Assembly: GCF_000967965.1 (NCBI RefSeq)
Contig: NZ_LACC01000029.1
Coordinates: 33,057-97,056 of the forward strand
Direction: 5' to 3'
Length of the DNA: 64,000 bases
From: Pseudomonas fluorescens
Lineage (GTDB): Bacteria > Pseudomonadota > Gammaproteobacteria > Pseudomonadales > Pseudomonadaceae
Shown here piece by piece: positions 9,464-17,734 of this stretch. Below the pieces are notes generated by a model. The model was not told the DNA's origin. It was given only the letters and a program-made list of their open reading frames with translations, and made no database searches. Position 1 is the stretch's first letter. Each line of letters starts with the position of its first letter. The position numbers and the translations under genes were made by a program.

Positions 9464-10521
9464 GGCATCTCTCCTTTTATTGTTATGGGCCCGGCTGAAT
9501 GTTTACGCGGGCTGAAGTGCCAGCGCGCTTGCTTGACCCGGACCAGGCTGGTTCGGGCGTGGTAATTGACCAGTACCATGGTCAGCAACAGCGCCGCGCC
9601 GCCCGCGTTATGCGCGACGGCCACCGGCAACGGCAGATGAAACAGCACGTTGCTGATGCCCAGGGTGATTTGTGCGCCGAGGGCGATCAGCACCAGGCCT
9701 GCCAGGCGCGTCATGCCAACTGCCTTCAGTTGCCACGCCAGACCGAGCAATACCAGGGTGACCAGCAACGCGCCGATGCGATGGGTCAGGTGAATGGCCG
9801 TACGGGCGTCGCTGTCCAGTTGCCCGCCGAGGTAGTTCGGACCGATGTGCTGGGTCAGGTGAAAACCATTGGCGAAGTCCGCCGCTGGCAACCACTGGCC
9901 GTGGCAGGTCGGGAAGTCGATACAGGCCACCGCGGCATAGTTGGAACTGACCCAGCCGCCGAGAGCGATTTGCCCGATCACCAGCAACAGCCCCGCCGTC
10001 GCCCAGTGCTGCAAACGTCGTGGCACGGTCAGCGCCGGCAGTACGCCGGACAGGCGCAAGGTCAGCAGAAACAATAGGCTCAAGGTCGCGAAGCCGCCCA
10101 GCAAATGCCCGGTAACCACCTGCGGCCAGAGCTTGAGCGTTACCGTCCACATGCCGAACGCGGCCTGGCCAAATACCACCGCCAACAGAAACAACGGCAG
10201 CTTCACCGGCTGTCCGGGATGGCGGCGATGCATCCACGAACGACCGGCCAACACCGCGATCAACAGCCCCAGCGTGCCGGCGAAGTAGCGGTGGACCATC
10301 TCGTTCCAGCCCTTGTGGGCCTCGACCGGAGCGTCCGGGAAATGCAATTCGGCATGGGCCAGCTGGGCTTCGCTTTTCGGCACGCTGATGAAGCCGTAGC
10401 AACCGGGCCAGTCCGGGCAGCCGAGGCCGGCGTGGGTGAGGCGGGTGTAGGCGCCGAGCAACACCACAATCAGTGCCAGCAAGGTGGCAAACAACGCGAG
10501 GCGAAATCCAGGTTTGGCCAT
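9451..10521 (-). CDS. ctaA: Heme A synthase (COX15/CtaA)
   Basis: Inner-membrane enzyme that oxidises heme o to heme a. 356 residues with eight predicted helices; family blocks include LGAYTRLTHAGLGCPDWPGCYG near the N terminus and LTQHIGPNYLGG and AIHLTHRIGALL, which hold heme-ligand His residues. The C terminus runs 13 bases past the ctaB start, so the two genes are coupled. Start chosen at MAKPGFRLALF. Confidence 0.93.
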   Translation of the reverse strand: MAKPGFRLALFATLLALIVVLLGAYTRLTHAGLGCPDWPGCYGFISVPKSEAQLAHAELHFPDAPVEAHKGWNEMVHRYFAGTLGLLIAVLAGRSWMHRRHPGQPVKLPLFLLAVVFGQAAFGMWTVTLKLWPQVVTGHLLGGFATLSLLFLLTLRLSGVLPALTVPRRLQHWATAGLLLVIGQIALGGWVSSNYAAVACIDFPTCHGQWLPAADFANGFHLTQHIGPNYLGGQLDSDARTAIHLTHRIGALLVTLVLLGLAWQLKAVGMTRLAGLVLIALGAQITLGISNVLFHLPLPVAVAHNAGGAALLLTMVLVNYHARTSLVRVKQARWHFSPRKHSAGPITIKGEMPWRF

Positions 10522-10531
10522 GACGATGCCC

Positions 10532-11125
10532 TTATCCGATGTTCGACAGTTTCAACAGGTGGCGCAGATCGTTGAGCAGGTCCTTGCCCTTCACCGACGG
10601 GTCGTAGCGCAGCACAAGATTGCCGTGGGGGTCGATGATCCACAGGTGCGGCGCGTCATTGCTCTGGGCGCCTTTTGTGTAGGCAGGCAAGTCCAGTGAA
10701 TAGCGTTGCAACTGCGGGTACTCGCGTTGAAGTTTAGTCTCGTAATCGCTGTTCAGCGTCTGCGCGGCGGCCAATGCATGGCTGGCGCGGGATGCATCGC
10801 GGCCCAGGCCGATCTGGATTTGCCGCGCCAGATACACCAGTTGCTGACAATCCACCGCGCAATCCTTAGGCGCGGTCACCAGTAACTGCCAGCGATCTTC
10901 CTGGGCCTGCACGCCGATGTCCGCGCGGGTCTGACCGTTGCCGATCAGTTCGCCGTGATAACTGCGGCCCTCGGGCACCCAGAAATTCAGCTTGTACATG
11001 CCGGTGGCGAGGATCATCGGACCGATCACCCCGAGCAGGATCAGCAGCAGTTGCATACGGCCCTTGCGCCGGTTCACCGACGGTTTCGCCTCAGACATGC
11101 TGGGTGGATTCATGGCCGCTCCCAT
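10532..11125 (-). CDS. Single-pass membrane protein of the cox assembly cluster
   Basis: 197 residues. One transmembrane helix near residues 27-43 (LLLILLGVIGPMILATGMY) is followed by a soluble domain with a Cys pair (CAVDC) and the motif APHLWIIDPHGNLVLRYDP. I recognise it as the conserved uncharacterised protein between SURF1 and ctaA in Pseudomonas (PA0111-like). The C-terminal half has a thioredoxin/Sco-like feel, which is inference. I chose the ATG at 11125 because AAGGAG lies eight bases upstream; it overlaps the SURF1 end. Probably an oxidase assembly factor by context. Confidence 0.8.
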   Translation of the reverse strand: MGAAMNPPSMSEAKPSVNRRKGRMQLLLILLGVIGPMILATGMYKLNFWVPEGRSYHGELIGNGQTRADIGVQAQEDRWQLLVTAPKDCAVDCQQLVYLARQIQIGLGRDASRASHALAAAQTLNSDYETKLQREYPQLQRYSLDLPAYTKGAQSNDAPHLWIIDPHGNLVLRYDPSVKGKDLLNDLRHLLKLSNIG

Positions 11126-11831
11126 GGTGTTTCTCCTTTGCGTTGTGCCAGCCGAGATAGAGATAAAGACCGAACAGGGCGATCGCCATGGCGAACCACT
11201 GCACGGCATAAGCGATGTGTTTTTCAGGACCCATGGCGACTACCGGCCAGTCGGCCTGATAGGTGGCGGGGCCGGTTTCGGCGCGCAGTTCGTAGGCAAA
11301 GCCTTCGCGGCTCAGTGCTGTCCAGAGTTTGTCTGGCTCAACGGCCGTAATCAGCTTCGGCCATGTCAACGTTGTGGGGTCTGCGTGCAATTGGAACGTC
11401 GCCCCGGGGGAGACGTAGACCCATGCGTCGAGGCTGACTGCTTCGCCAGGTGTCTTGAATTGCGGTGGTGTGCGGCGCTCCGGCCAAGGCAACCAGCCGC
11501 GATTGACCAACAGCCAAAGCCCGCTGGCCTGATCGTGAAAGGGCTGCAACAGCTCGACGCCGACCCTGCCGTTGCGTTGACTGTTATCCAGCAGCAGGCT
11601 GTGTTCGGCATCGAACCGGCCGTACAGGTGAACCCGACGGAAGGCCGGGTCTGTCGTGTGTTGCAGTTCGGTGCTGGCCATCGGCTCAGCGGCCCGGCGC
11701 TCGGCGTAGTTTTGCAGCAGCGCGCTTTTCTCCGCGCCCCGGCTCAATTGCCAGAACCCCAGGGACACCAGCAGCGGCAGCAACAGCGCCACCACCAGCG
11801 TTGGCACGATACCCGGCCGAAAGCGTTTCAT
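11091..11831 (-). CDS. SURF1 family oxidase assembly protein
   Basis: Assembly factor for cytochrome c oxidase, thought to help insert heme a. 246 residues with the classic two-helix layout: an N-terminal helix (PTLVVALLLPLLVSLGFWQLSRG, residues about 9-28) and a C-terminal one (YAVQWFAMAIALFGLYLYL). Family motifs VNRGWLP and the closing AYAVQWFAMA block are present. First gene of the SURF1-ctaA-ctaB-sco unit, reading away from the small plus-strand gene at 11.9 kb. Confidence 0.92.
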   Translation of the reverse strand: MKRFRPGIVPTLVVALLLPLLVSLGFWQLSRGAEKSALLQNYAERRAAEPMASTELQHTTDPAFRRVHLYGRFDAEHSLLLDNSQRNGRVGVELLQPFHDQASGLWLLVNRGWLPWPERRTPPQFKTPGEAVSLDAWVYVSPGATFQLHADPTTLTWPKLITAVEPDKLWTALSREGFAYELRAETGPATYQADWPVVAMGPEKHIAYAVQWFAMAIALFGLYLYLGWHNAKEKHHGSGHESTQHV

Positions 11832-11902
11832 GGCATCGCCAGAAAGTCGGTCATCGCGATAGCTATACTCAAGTGCATCGCTTATCCCCCCGGAGTCTCA
11901 CC

Positions 11903-12106
11903 ATGCTCAAAGCAGCCATCGTCCTGATGCTGATTGCCACGGTTGTCAGCCTGTTCAGCGGCCTGTTTTTTCTGGTCAAGGACGACAGCCGCTCAAACCG
12001 CCTCGTCATTGCCTTGAGTGTGCGTGTCACTCTGGCCGCCATTACCCTGGGTCTGATCACCTGGGGTTTTTTCAGCGGCCAGCTGGTTTCACATGCCCCC
12101 TGGTAA
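11903..12106 (+). CDS. Twin transmembrane protein (DUF2909)
   Basis: 67-residue protein made almost only of two hydrophobic helices separated by a short charged loop (KDDSRSNR). The ATG at 11903 has a clear SD (CGGAG) and gives a compact protein; the longer in-frame reading upstream has no such support. I associate this layout with DUF2909. It is the only plus-strand gene inside the oxidase locus, between SURF1 and ctaE. An oxidase-related role is inferred only from position. Confidence 0.78.
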   Translation: MLKAAIVLMLIATVVSLFSGLFFLVKDDSRSNRLVIALSVRVTLAAITLGLITWGFFSGQLVSHAPW

Positions 12107-12122
12107 CTAAAAGTTCACAGCC

Positions 12123-13010
12123 TCAGAGCACATAGACGAAAACAAACAGCCCGATCCACACCACATCCACGAAGTGCCAGTACCAGCTCGCCGCTTCGAA
12201 ACCGAACTGGTGCTCGTTGTCGAAGTGCCCGCGCATGATCCGCACCAGCATCACGAACAGGATGATGGTGCCGATGGTGACGTGGGCGCCGTGGAACCCG
12301 GTGAGCATGAAGAAGGTCGCGCCGTAGATACCCGAACCCAGGGTCAGGCCCAGTTCATGGTAGGCGTGCATGTACTCTTCGGCCTGGAAGGTGAGGAACG
12401 CACAACCGAGCAATACGGTGAGCGCCAGCCAGAGTTTCAGTGCGCCGCGATGGCCCTTTTTCAAGGCATGGTGGGCGATGGTCACGGTCACGCTGGAACT
12501 CACCAGCAACACGGTATTGAGCAGCGGCAGGCCCCAGGGGCTGATGACTTCCTTGGGCGGTGGAAACAGTTTCGAGTCGGGGTTGCTCAGCAGCGGCCAG
12601 GTGAACTGGAAGTTCGGCCACAGCATGTGCGCGATGCCTTTGGCGCCTTCACCGCCGAGCGCCGGCCCGGAGATGTGACGGACATAGAACAGCGCGCCAA
12701 AAAAGGCGATGAAGAACATCACCTCCGAGAAAATGAACCAGCTCATGCCCCAGCGGAACGAACGATCCATCTGTGCGCTGTACAAGCCGCCGCGACTTTC
12801 CTTGATCACCGTACCGAACCAGCCGAACAGCATGTAGGCCACCAACAGCCCGCCGACGAAAAAGATCAGCGGCCCATGGGACTCCGGACGCGCCGCTTTC
12901 AGATCGTTGAACCAGGTAGCCAGGCCGTACACGGTGGTGACCATGCCGAGCGTGGCGATGATCGGCCATTTGCTCTGGGCGGGAACGTAATAATGTTCAT
13001 GAGTTGCCAT
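12123..13010 (-). CDS. ctaE: Cytochrome c oxidase subunit III
   Basis: Structural subunit of the aa3 oxidase, 295 residues with seven helices. Conserved blocks include FGWFGTVIKESRGGLY, RWGMSWFIFSEVMFF, TGFHGAHVTIGTIIL and the terminal ASWYWHFVDVVWIGLFV. It is the last gene of the ctaC-ctaD-cox11-ctaE series, starting 25 bases after cox11. Confidence 0.96.
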   Translation of the reverse strand: MATHEHYYVPAQSKWPIIATLGMVTTVYGLATWFNDLKAARPESHGPLIFFVGGLLVAYMLFGWFGTVIKESRGGLYSAQMDRSFRWGMSWFIFSEVMFFIAFFGALFYVRHISGPALGGEGAKGIAHMLWPNFQFTWPLLSNPDSKLFPPPKEVISPWGLPLLNTVLLVSSSVTVTIAHHALKKGHRGALKLWLALTVLLGCAFLTFQAEEYMHAYHELGLTLGSGIYGATFFMLTGFHGAHVTIGTIILFVMLVRIMRGHFDNEHQFGFEAASWYWHFVDVVWIGLFVFVYVL

Positions 13011-13035
13011 TTATTGTTCTCCTTATCGGGCACGC

Positions 13036-13587
13036 TCAGCCGCCAGTGTTTACAGCTACCGGTGGATGTCGGGCGGTGATATCGAACAGCGTATAAGACA
13101 GCGTCAGGTGCTTCACATCCTTGGGCATGTCACGGTCAACGATGAAACGTACCGGCATCTCGATCCGTTGACCGGGCTGCAGCACTTGCTGGGTAAAGCA
13201 GAAGCATTCGGTCTTGTGGAAGTACGCCGCCGCGGTGCTCGGCGCAATGCTCGGCACGGCCTGGGCACTCATCGGCTTATCGGTGGGGTTGTGAGCGATG
13301 AAGATCATTTCGTTCACCGCCCCCGGATGGGCCACCAGTTCCTCGCCCTTGGGATAGAAGTCCCAGGGCATGTCAGCGGTGTTGGTCGACAGAAACTGCA
13401 CGCGCACCTGCCGCGAGGTGTCGACCGTCTGCTCACCCTCGTACTGCCCGCCAGTCTTGCCATTAATGCCGAAGGCCTTGCACATCACGTCGTAGATCGG
13501 CACCAGGGCAAAGCCGAAGACAAACATTGCCACCACCACGGTCAGCAGGCGCGTGACCAGTTTCTTCATTGAAATCGAGTCAGCCAT
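13036..13587 (-). CDS. ctaG: Cytochrome c oxidase assembly protein Cox11/CtaG
   Basis: Membrane-anchored copper donor for the CuB site of subunit I. One N-terminal helix (about residues 11-30) is followed by a periplasmic beta-sandwich domain with the copper motif CFCF (C128, C130). 183 residues, normal for the family. I chose the ATG at 13587 (MADSISMKK); a TTG or GTG farther up would add a few residues. A REPIN lies between it and ctaD. Confidence 0.93.
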   Translation of the reverse strand: MADSISMKKLVTRLLTVVVAMFVFGFALVPIYDVMCKAFGINGKTGGQYEGEQTVDTSRQVRVQFLSTNTADMPWDFYPKGEELVAHPGAVNEMIFIAHNPTDKPMSAQAVPSIAPSTAAAYFHKTECFCFTQQVLQPGQRIEMPVRFIVDRDMPKDVKHLTLSYTLFDITARHPPVAVNTGG

Positions 13588-13630
13588 GATTCCAATCCTC
13601 AACAAGCCCTGCCAGACATGAACACGGACC

Positions 13631-13763
13631 TGTGGCGAGGGGGCTTGCCCCCGTTCGGCTGCGAAGCAGCCCCAATATCTGCAATCTGGTTACACCAGGT
13701 AGACCGCATGGGCTGGTTTTGCGACTGCTGCGCAGCCGAACGGGGGCAAGCCCCCTCGCCACA
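13631..13763. repeat. REPIN, GTGGCGAGGGGGC type
   Basis: Two REP sequences in inverted orientation. The outer arms are TGTGGCGAGGGGGCTTGCC and its complement, with the inner stretch CGTTCGGCTGCG also mirrored; total 133 bp. It lies between ctaD and ctaG, inside what is probably one operon. Matching elements occur at 31.7, 42.7 and 47.3 kb. Confidence 0.88.
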
Positions 13764-13794
13764 AAGGTTTGACTTGTGCTCACAGAAGTGATGT

Positions 13795-15387
13795 TCATTT
13801 CACTTCCGGCGGCGTGGTGAAGGTGTGATACGGCGCCGGCGACGGAATGCTCCACTCCAGACCTTCAGCCCCGTCCCACGGTTTGGCCGGTGCTGGCGGG
13901 CCGCCGCGAATGGTCTTGATCACGATGAACAGGAAGAAGATCTGCGTGGCGCCGAACATGAATGCGCCGATCGACGACACCATGTTGAAGTCAGCGAACT
14001 GCAGGTTGTAGTCCGGAATCCGTCGCGGCATGCCCGCCAGTCCCACGAAGTGCATAGGGAAGAAGGCCAGGTTCATGCCGATGAACGACAGCCAGAAATG
14101 CAGCTTGCCGAGGGTTTCGTCGTACATGTGGCCGGTCCATTTCGGCATCCAGTAGTAGGCCGAGGCGAAGATCCCGAAGATCGCCCCCGGCACCAGCACA
14201 TAGTGGAAGTGCGCGACCACGAAGTAGGTGTCCTGGTACTGGAAGTCTGCCGGGGCGATGGCCAGCATCAACCCGGAGAAACCGCCGATGGAGAACAGGA
14301 TCACGAACGCCACGGCAAACAGCATCGGCGTCTCGAACGTCAGCGAGCCCTGCCACATGGTGCTGGCCCAGTTGAACACCTTCACACCGGTAGGCACCGC
14401 GATCAGCAGCGTGGCGTACATGAAGAACAGCTCGCCCACCAACGGAATGCCGACCACGAACATGTGGTGCGCCCAGACGATGAACGACAGGAACGCGATA
14501 CTCGCCGTGGCGTAGACCATCGAGGTGTAGCCGAACAACGGCTTGCGCGAAAAGGCCGGAATGATCGAGCTGACGGCGCCGAACGCCGGCAGGATCATGA
14601 TGTACACCTCGGGGTGACCGAAGAACCAGAACACATGCTGGAACAGCACCGGGTCTCCGCCACCGGCGGCACTGAAGAAACTGGTGCCGAAGTGGATGTC
14701 CATCAGCATCATCGTCACGCAACCGGCCAGTACCGGCATCACCGCGATCAGCAGGAACGCGGTGATCAGCCAAGTCCAGACGAACAACGGCATTTTCATC
14801 AGCGTCATGCCGGGGGCGCGCAGGTTGAGGATGGTGGCGATCACGTTGATCGCGCCCATGATCGAACTGATCCCCATCAAGTGGATGGCGAAGATGAAGA
14901 AGGTCACGCTTTCCGGGGCGTAGGTGGTCGACAGCGGTGCGTAGAACGTCCAGCCGAAGTTCGGCCCGCCACCGGGGGTGAACAGGGTCGACACCAGCAG
15001 CAGGAACGCCGCCGGCAACAGCCAGAAGCTGAAGTTGTTCATGCGCGGCAGGGCCATGTCCGGCGCGCCGATCATCAGTGGGATCATCCAGTTGGCGAGG
15101 CCGACGAAGGCCGGCATCACCGCACCGAATACCATCACCAGACCGTGCATGGTGGTCATCTGGTTGAAGAATTCCGGCTGGACGATCTGCAGCCCCGGCT
15201 GAAACAGCTCGGCGCGAATCACCATCGCGAACGAACCGCCAAGCAGGAACATGCAGAACGCAAACCACAGGTACAGCGTACCGATGTCCTTGTGGTTGGT
15301 GGTCAGCACCCAGCGCATCAGGCCTTTGGCGGGGCCGTGGGCGTGGTCGGTGGCGGTATGAACATGTTCATCGATTACAGCAGTCAT
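13795..15387 (-). CDS. ctaD: Cytochrome c oxidase subunit I
   Basis: Catalytic subunit of the aa3 terminal oxidase (heme a, heme a3-CuB), with twelve membrane helices in 530 residues. Ligands are visible: heme a His81 (MTTMHGLVM) and His395 region (AHFHYV), CuB His258 of HPEVY with the cross-linked Tyr262, the His307-His308 pair (VWAHHMF), and heme a3 His393. Follows ctaC after an 82-base gap. The REPIN beyond its stop may affect read-through to ctaG. Confidence 0.97.
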   Translation of the reverse strand: MTAVIDEHVHTATDHAHGPAKGLMRWVLTTNHKDIGTLYLWFAFCMFLLGGSFAMVIRAELFQPGLQIVQPEFFNQMTTMHGLVMVFGAVMPAFVGLANWMIPLMIGAPDMALPRMNNFSFWLLPAAFLLLVSTLFTPGGGPNFGWTFYAPLSTTYAPESVTFFIFAIHLMGISSIMGAINVIATILNLRAPGMTLMKMPLFVWTWLITAFLLIAVMPVLAGCVTMMLMDIHFGTSFFSAAGGGDPVLFQHVFWFFGHPEVYIMILPAFGAVSSIIPAFSRKPLFGYTSMVYATASIAFLSFIVWAHHMFVVGIPLVGELFFMYATLLIAVPTGVKVFNWASTMWQGSLTFETPMLFAVAFVILFSIGGFSGLMLAIAPADFQYQDTYFVVAHFHYVLVPGAIFGIFASAYYWMPKWTGHMYDETLGKLHFWLSFIGMNLAFFPMHFVGLAGMPRRIPDYNLQFADFNMVSSIGAFMFGATQIFFLFIVIKTIRGGPPAPAKPWDGAEGLEWSIPSPAPYHTFTTPPEVK

Positions 15388-15469
15388 GTCCTGTCTCCTG
15401 CAAACAGATGGGCTGGGCAGGCCAGGGTGTGTAGCCCCGACCGGTTCCTTACGTGCGCAATAGACCGGG

Positions 15470-16597
15470 TCATTTGCTTTCCGCCTGTTTCAGCTCCAGC
15501 ACTTCTTTAGGCGTGACCATGTCGCCCTTGTTGTTGCCCCAGGCGTTACGCTCATAGGTCACGACCGCTGCGATATCGACTTCCGAGAGTTGTTTGCCGA
15601 ACGCGGCCATGGCGGTGCCAGGCTTGCCGTGGAAGACAATGCTCAGGTGAGCCTCTTTGGGCCCGGTGGCGATCTTCGAGCCCTTGAGCGCCGGGAACAT
15701 CGGCGGCAGGCCCTGGCCTTCGGCTTGGTGACAGGCCACGCAGGTGGTGTGATAGATCTTGTCGCCGCGATCCTTGAGCTCGTCGAGGGTCCATTCCTTG
15801 CTGGTCAGCTCTTTGAGCTGCGCGGCCTCGGTCTTGCGATCGGCCAGCCATTTTTCGTAATCGGCCTTTTCCTTGACCTCGACCACGGTCGGCATGAAGC
15901 CGTGATCCTTGCCGCACAACTCGGCGCACTGGCCACGGTAGATGCCGGGCTTGTCGACACGGGTCCAGGCTTCATTGACGAACCCGGGAATCGCATCGCG
16001 CTTGACCGCGAATGCCGGCACCCACCAGGAGTGGATCACGTCGGCGGAGGTCACCAGGAAGCGCACTTTGGCACCGACCGGCAGCACCAATGGCTTGTCG
16101 ACTTCGAGCAGGTAGTGCTCGCCCTTGGTTTCCTTGTTGTGGATCTGATCCTGTGGGGTGGTCAGGTTGCTGAAGAACTCGACGTCCTGGCCCAGGTATT
16201 TGTAGTGCCACTTCCACTGGTAGCCGGTGATCTGGATATCGATTTCCGGCTCGCTGGCGTCGTACATCTTGATCAGGGTCGCGGTAGCGGGAACCGCCAT
16301 GGCCACCAGGATCAGGAAGGGCACGATGGTCCAGAGGATTTCGACGGTGGTACTTTCATGAAATTTGGCGGCCACCTGCCCGGTCGAGCGGCGGTGGAGA
16401 ATCATCGACCAGAACATGGCACCAAATACGATGATGCCGATCACCACACAGATCCAGAAAATGATCATGTGCAGGTCGAATACTGCGTGACTGATTTCAG
16501 TCGCTCCAGGCGCCATATTCACAGTCCAGGCCGCTTGCGCCTGACTGAAAATCGACCACAACAGGAGGCCCATCCAGACATGTGGATGTCGCATCAT
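15470..16597 (-). CDS. ctaC: Cytochrome c oxidase subunit II with fused cytochrome c
   Basis: Electron-entry subunit of the aa3 oxidase, 375 residues. A signal sequence and two helices lead into the CuA cupredoxin domain; ligands are H189 (HSWW), C224, E226, C228, H232 and M235 (CAELCGKDHGFM). The C-terminal 100 residues are a cytochrome c domain with CVACH (C286, C289, H290) and likely ligand M300, making it a caa3-type subunit II. First gene of the oxidase operon; the promoter should lie in the 369-base gap to its right. Confidence 0.96.
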   Translation of the reverse strand: MMRHPHVWMGLLLWSIFSQAQAAWTVNMAPGATEISHAVFDLHMIIFWICVVIGIIVFGAMFWSMILHRRSTGQVAAKFHESTTVEILWTIVPFLILVAMAVPATATLIKMYDASEPEIDIQITGYQWKWHYKYLGQDVEFFSNLTTPQDQIHNKETKGEHYLLEVDKPLVLPVGAKVRFLVTSADVIHSWWVPAFAVKRDAIPGFVNEAWTRVDKPGIYRGQCAELCGKDHGFMPTVVEVKEKADYEKWLADRKTEAAQLKELTSKEWTLDELKDRGDKIYHTTCVACHQAEGQGLPPMFPALKGSKIATGPKEAHLSIVFHGKPGTAMAAFGKQLSEVDIAAVVTYERNAWGNNKGDMVTPKEVLELKQAESK

Positions 16598-16966
16598 TGC
16601 GGGTTCCCCTTATCGTTCTTGTTATCCCGCCGGCTTTCACCTGCGGCAAGGGAGCGGCTGCATCAGACTACGAACTTGAGCACCGGGCCTTGCTGCATAT
16701 GCAGTCGGGCGTCATCAGCTAACTCCATTCCAACCCGAGTATAGACAGCGACTCTCACCTCGCAATGCGAAGGCGTAAATGATCTGAAACAGCATTAACT
16801 TGCGTTGCAGGGCACGAATGGAGAAGGATGCAGACGAGTGGTGGCAAACCGATATAACGGGGCCGTCTCAAGGATGAAATAATTATGACAAATGCGTCTT
16901 AGCATTTTTCGTAAGCCAGCTAAGTTATGTCTTCCCTATTTCATTGCCTTGTTTCCTGGAGTTTTC
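16598..16966. other. Divergent intergenic region, ctaC / hypothetical gene
   Basis: A 369-base gap between the oxidase operon (minus strand) and the plus-strand gene at 16967. It must hold both promoters. The right half is AT-rich (around 16875-16950), but I cannot assign firm -35/-10 boxes. No ORF or RNA gene here can be supported; a short in-frame extension of the right-hand gene back to 16892 lacks an SD. Confidence 0.5.
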
Positions 16967-17617
16967 ATGAACACCGCCGCATTGCGCGAGCAGATCCAAA
17001 AAGCCCAACAACACGAAGCCGAGACCGGCCTGCTGACGCGTCAGCTGGAAAGCAAGCTGCCTCATCTGCACCCGGCGATCCAATTGCCGGAGACCGATAC
17101 CAGCGGCGTACTGACGCGATTTGTCGCCGCCTACATCGAAGAAGTGCCCGATCTGCTGGATGCAGCCAATGAAGTCGCCAGGGAAGCGGGCATTGAGTCA
17201 CAGATCAAACCGGTGCTGACAATCGCCGAGCAGTACTTCCTCCAGCCGCCAGCCATCATGGCCGGCCATGTCGGGCTCGACAGCCTGCTGGATGAAGCCT
17301 ATCTGGCGCACCGGTTTGTCGAAGAGGTCAACGACCTGTACATCAAGCATTTCGGCCAGCCACTGATCCCCTTGGACATGACTGTCGCTAACCTGATTGC
17401 TCACCAATTGATCGGTGAGTCGTTCGCCAACCAACTGGACGAAGTGGTGCATCACGCCATCGACGAGATGCTCAACGACGAAAGCTTCGCACTGGAGTCG
17501 GTAGAAGCCTACCGCGAGAAGCTCAACAGCCCGGACACCGGCACCGCGTGGAAACGCTGGCCGTGCATGTCCCGTCGTTTGGGTGTAGGCCTGGAACTGG
17601 ATCAGCCGGCGGCTTGA
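16967..17617 (+). CDS. Conserved protein of unknown function (PA0104-like)
   Basis: 216 residues, mostly helical and acidic, with no signal peptide or membrane segment. It resembles the uncharacterised gene that lies beside the cox operon in P. aeruginosa. Sequence features are only general: an N-terminal helical region (ALREQIQKAQQHEAETG), then LPETDTSGVLTRFVAAYIEEVPDLLD. I chose the ATG at 16967 because GGAG lies six bases upstream. It faces the SulP gene across a REPIN. No function can be given. Confidence 0.78.
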   Translation: MNTAALREQIQKAQQHEAETGLLTRQLESKLPHLHPAIQLPETDTSGVLTRFVAAYIEEVPDLLDAANEVAREAGIESQIKPVLTIAEQYFLQPPAIMAGHVGLDSLLDEAYLAHRFVEEVNDLYIKHFGQPLIPLDMTVANLIAHQLIGESFANQLDEVVHHAIDEMLNDESFALESVEAYREKLNSPDTGTAWKRWPCMSRRLGVGLELDQPAA

Positions 17618-17639
17618 TCCACCGGTAATCACAATCCCC

Positions 17640-17727
17640 TGTAGGAGCGAGCTTGCTCACGATGAGGCCATGTCATTCAACATCAAAGTTGACTGATCCG
17701 CCGCCATCGCGAGCAAGCTCGCACACA
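17640..17727. repeat. REPIN, GTAGGAGCGAGC variant
   Basis: TGTAGGAGCGAGCTTGCTC is mirrored by GCGAGCAAGCTCGCACACA about 70 bases on, giving an 88-bp inverted pair. It lies between convergent genes. Confidence 0.75.
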
Positions 17728-17734
17728 TTGGACC

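Noticed and set aside
13580..13855. 91-codon minus-strand ORF between ctaD and ctaG
   Set aside because: It is made almost wholly of REPIN sequence and flanking gene ends; similar arginine/leucine peptides arise from the other REPINs.
13825..15510. 561-codon open frame antisense to ctaD
   Set aside because: It has low-complexity, Arg/His/Gln-rich content typical of a GC-bias shadow; the minus strand codes for oxidase subunit I with all its metal ligands.
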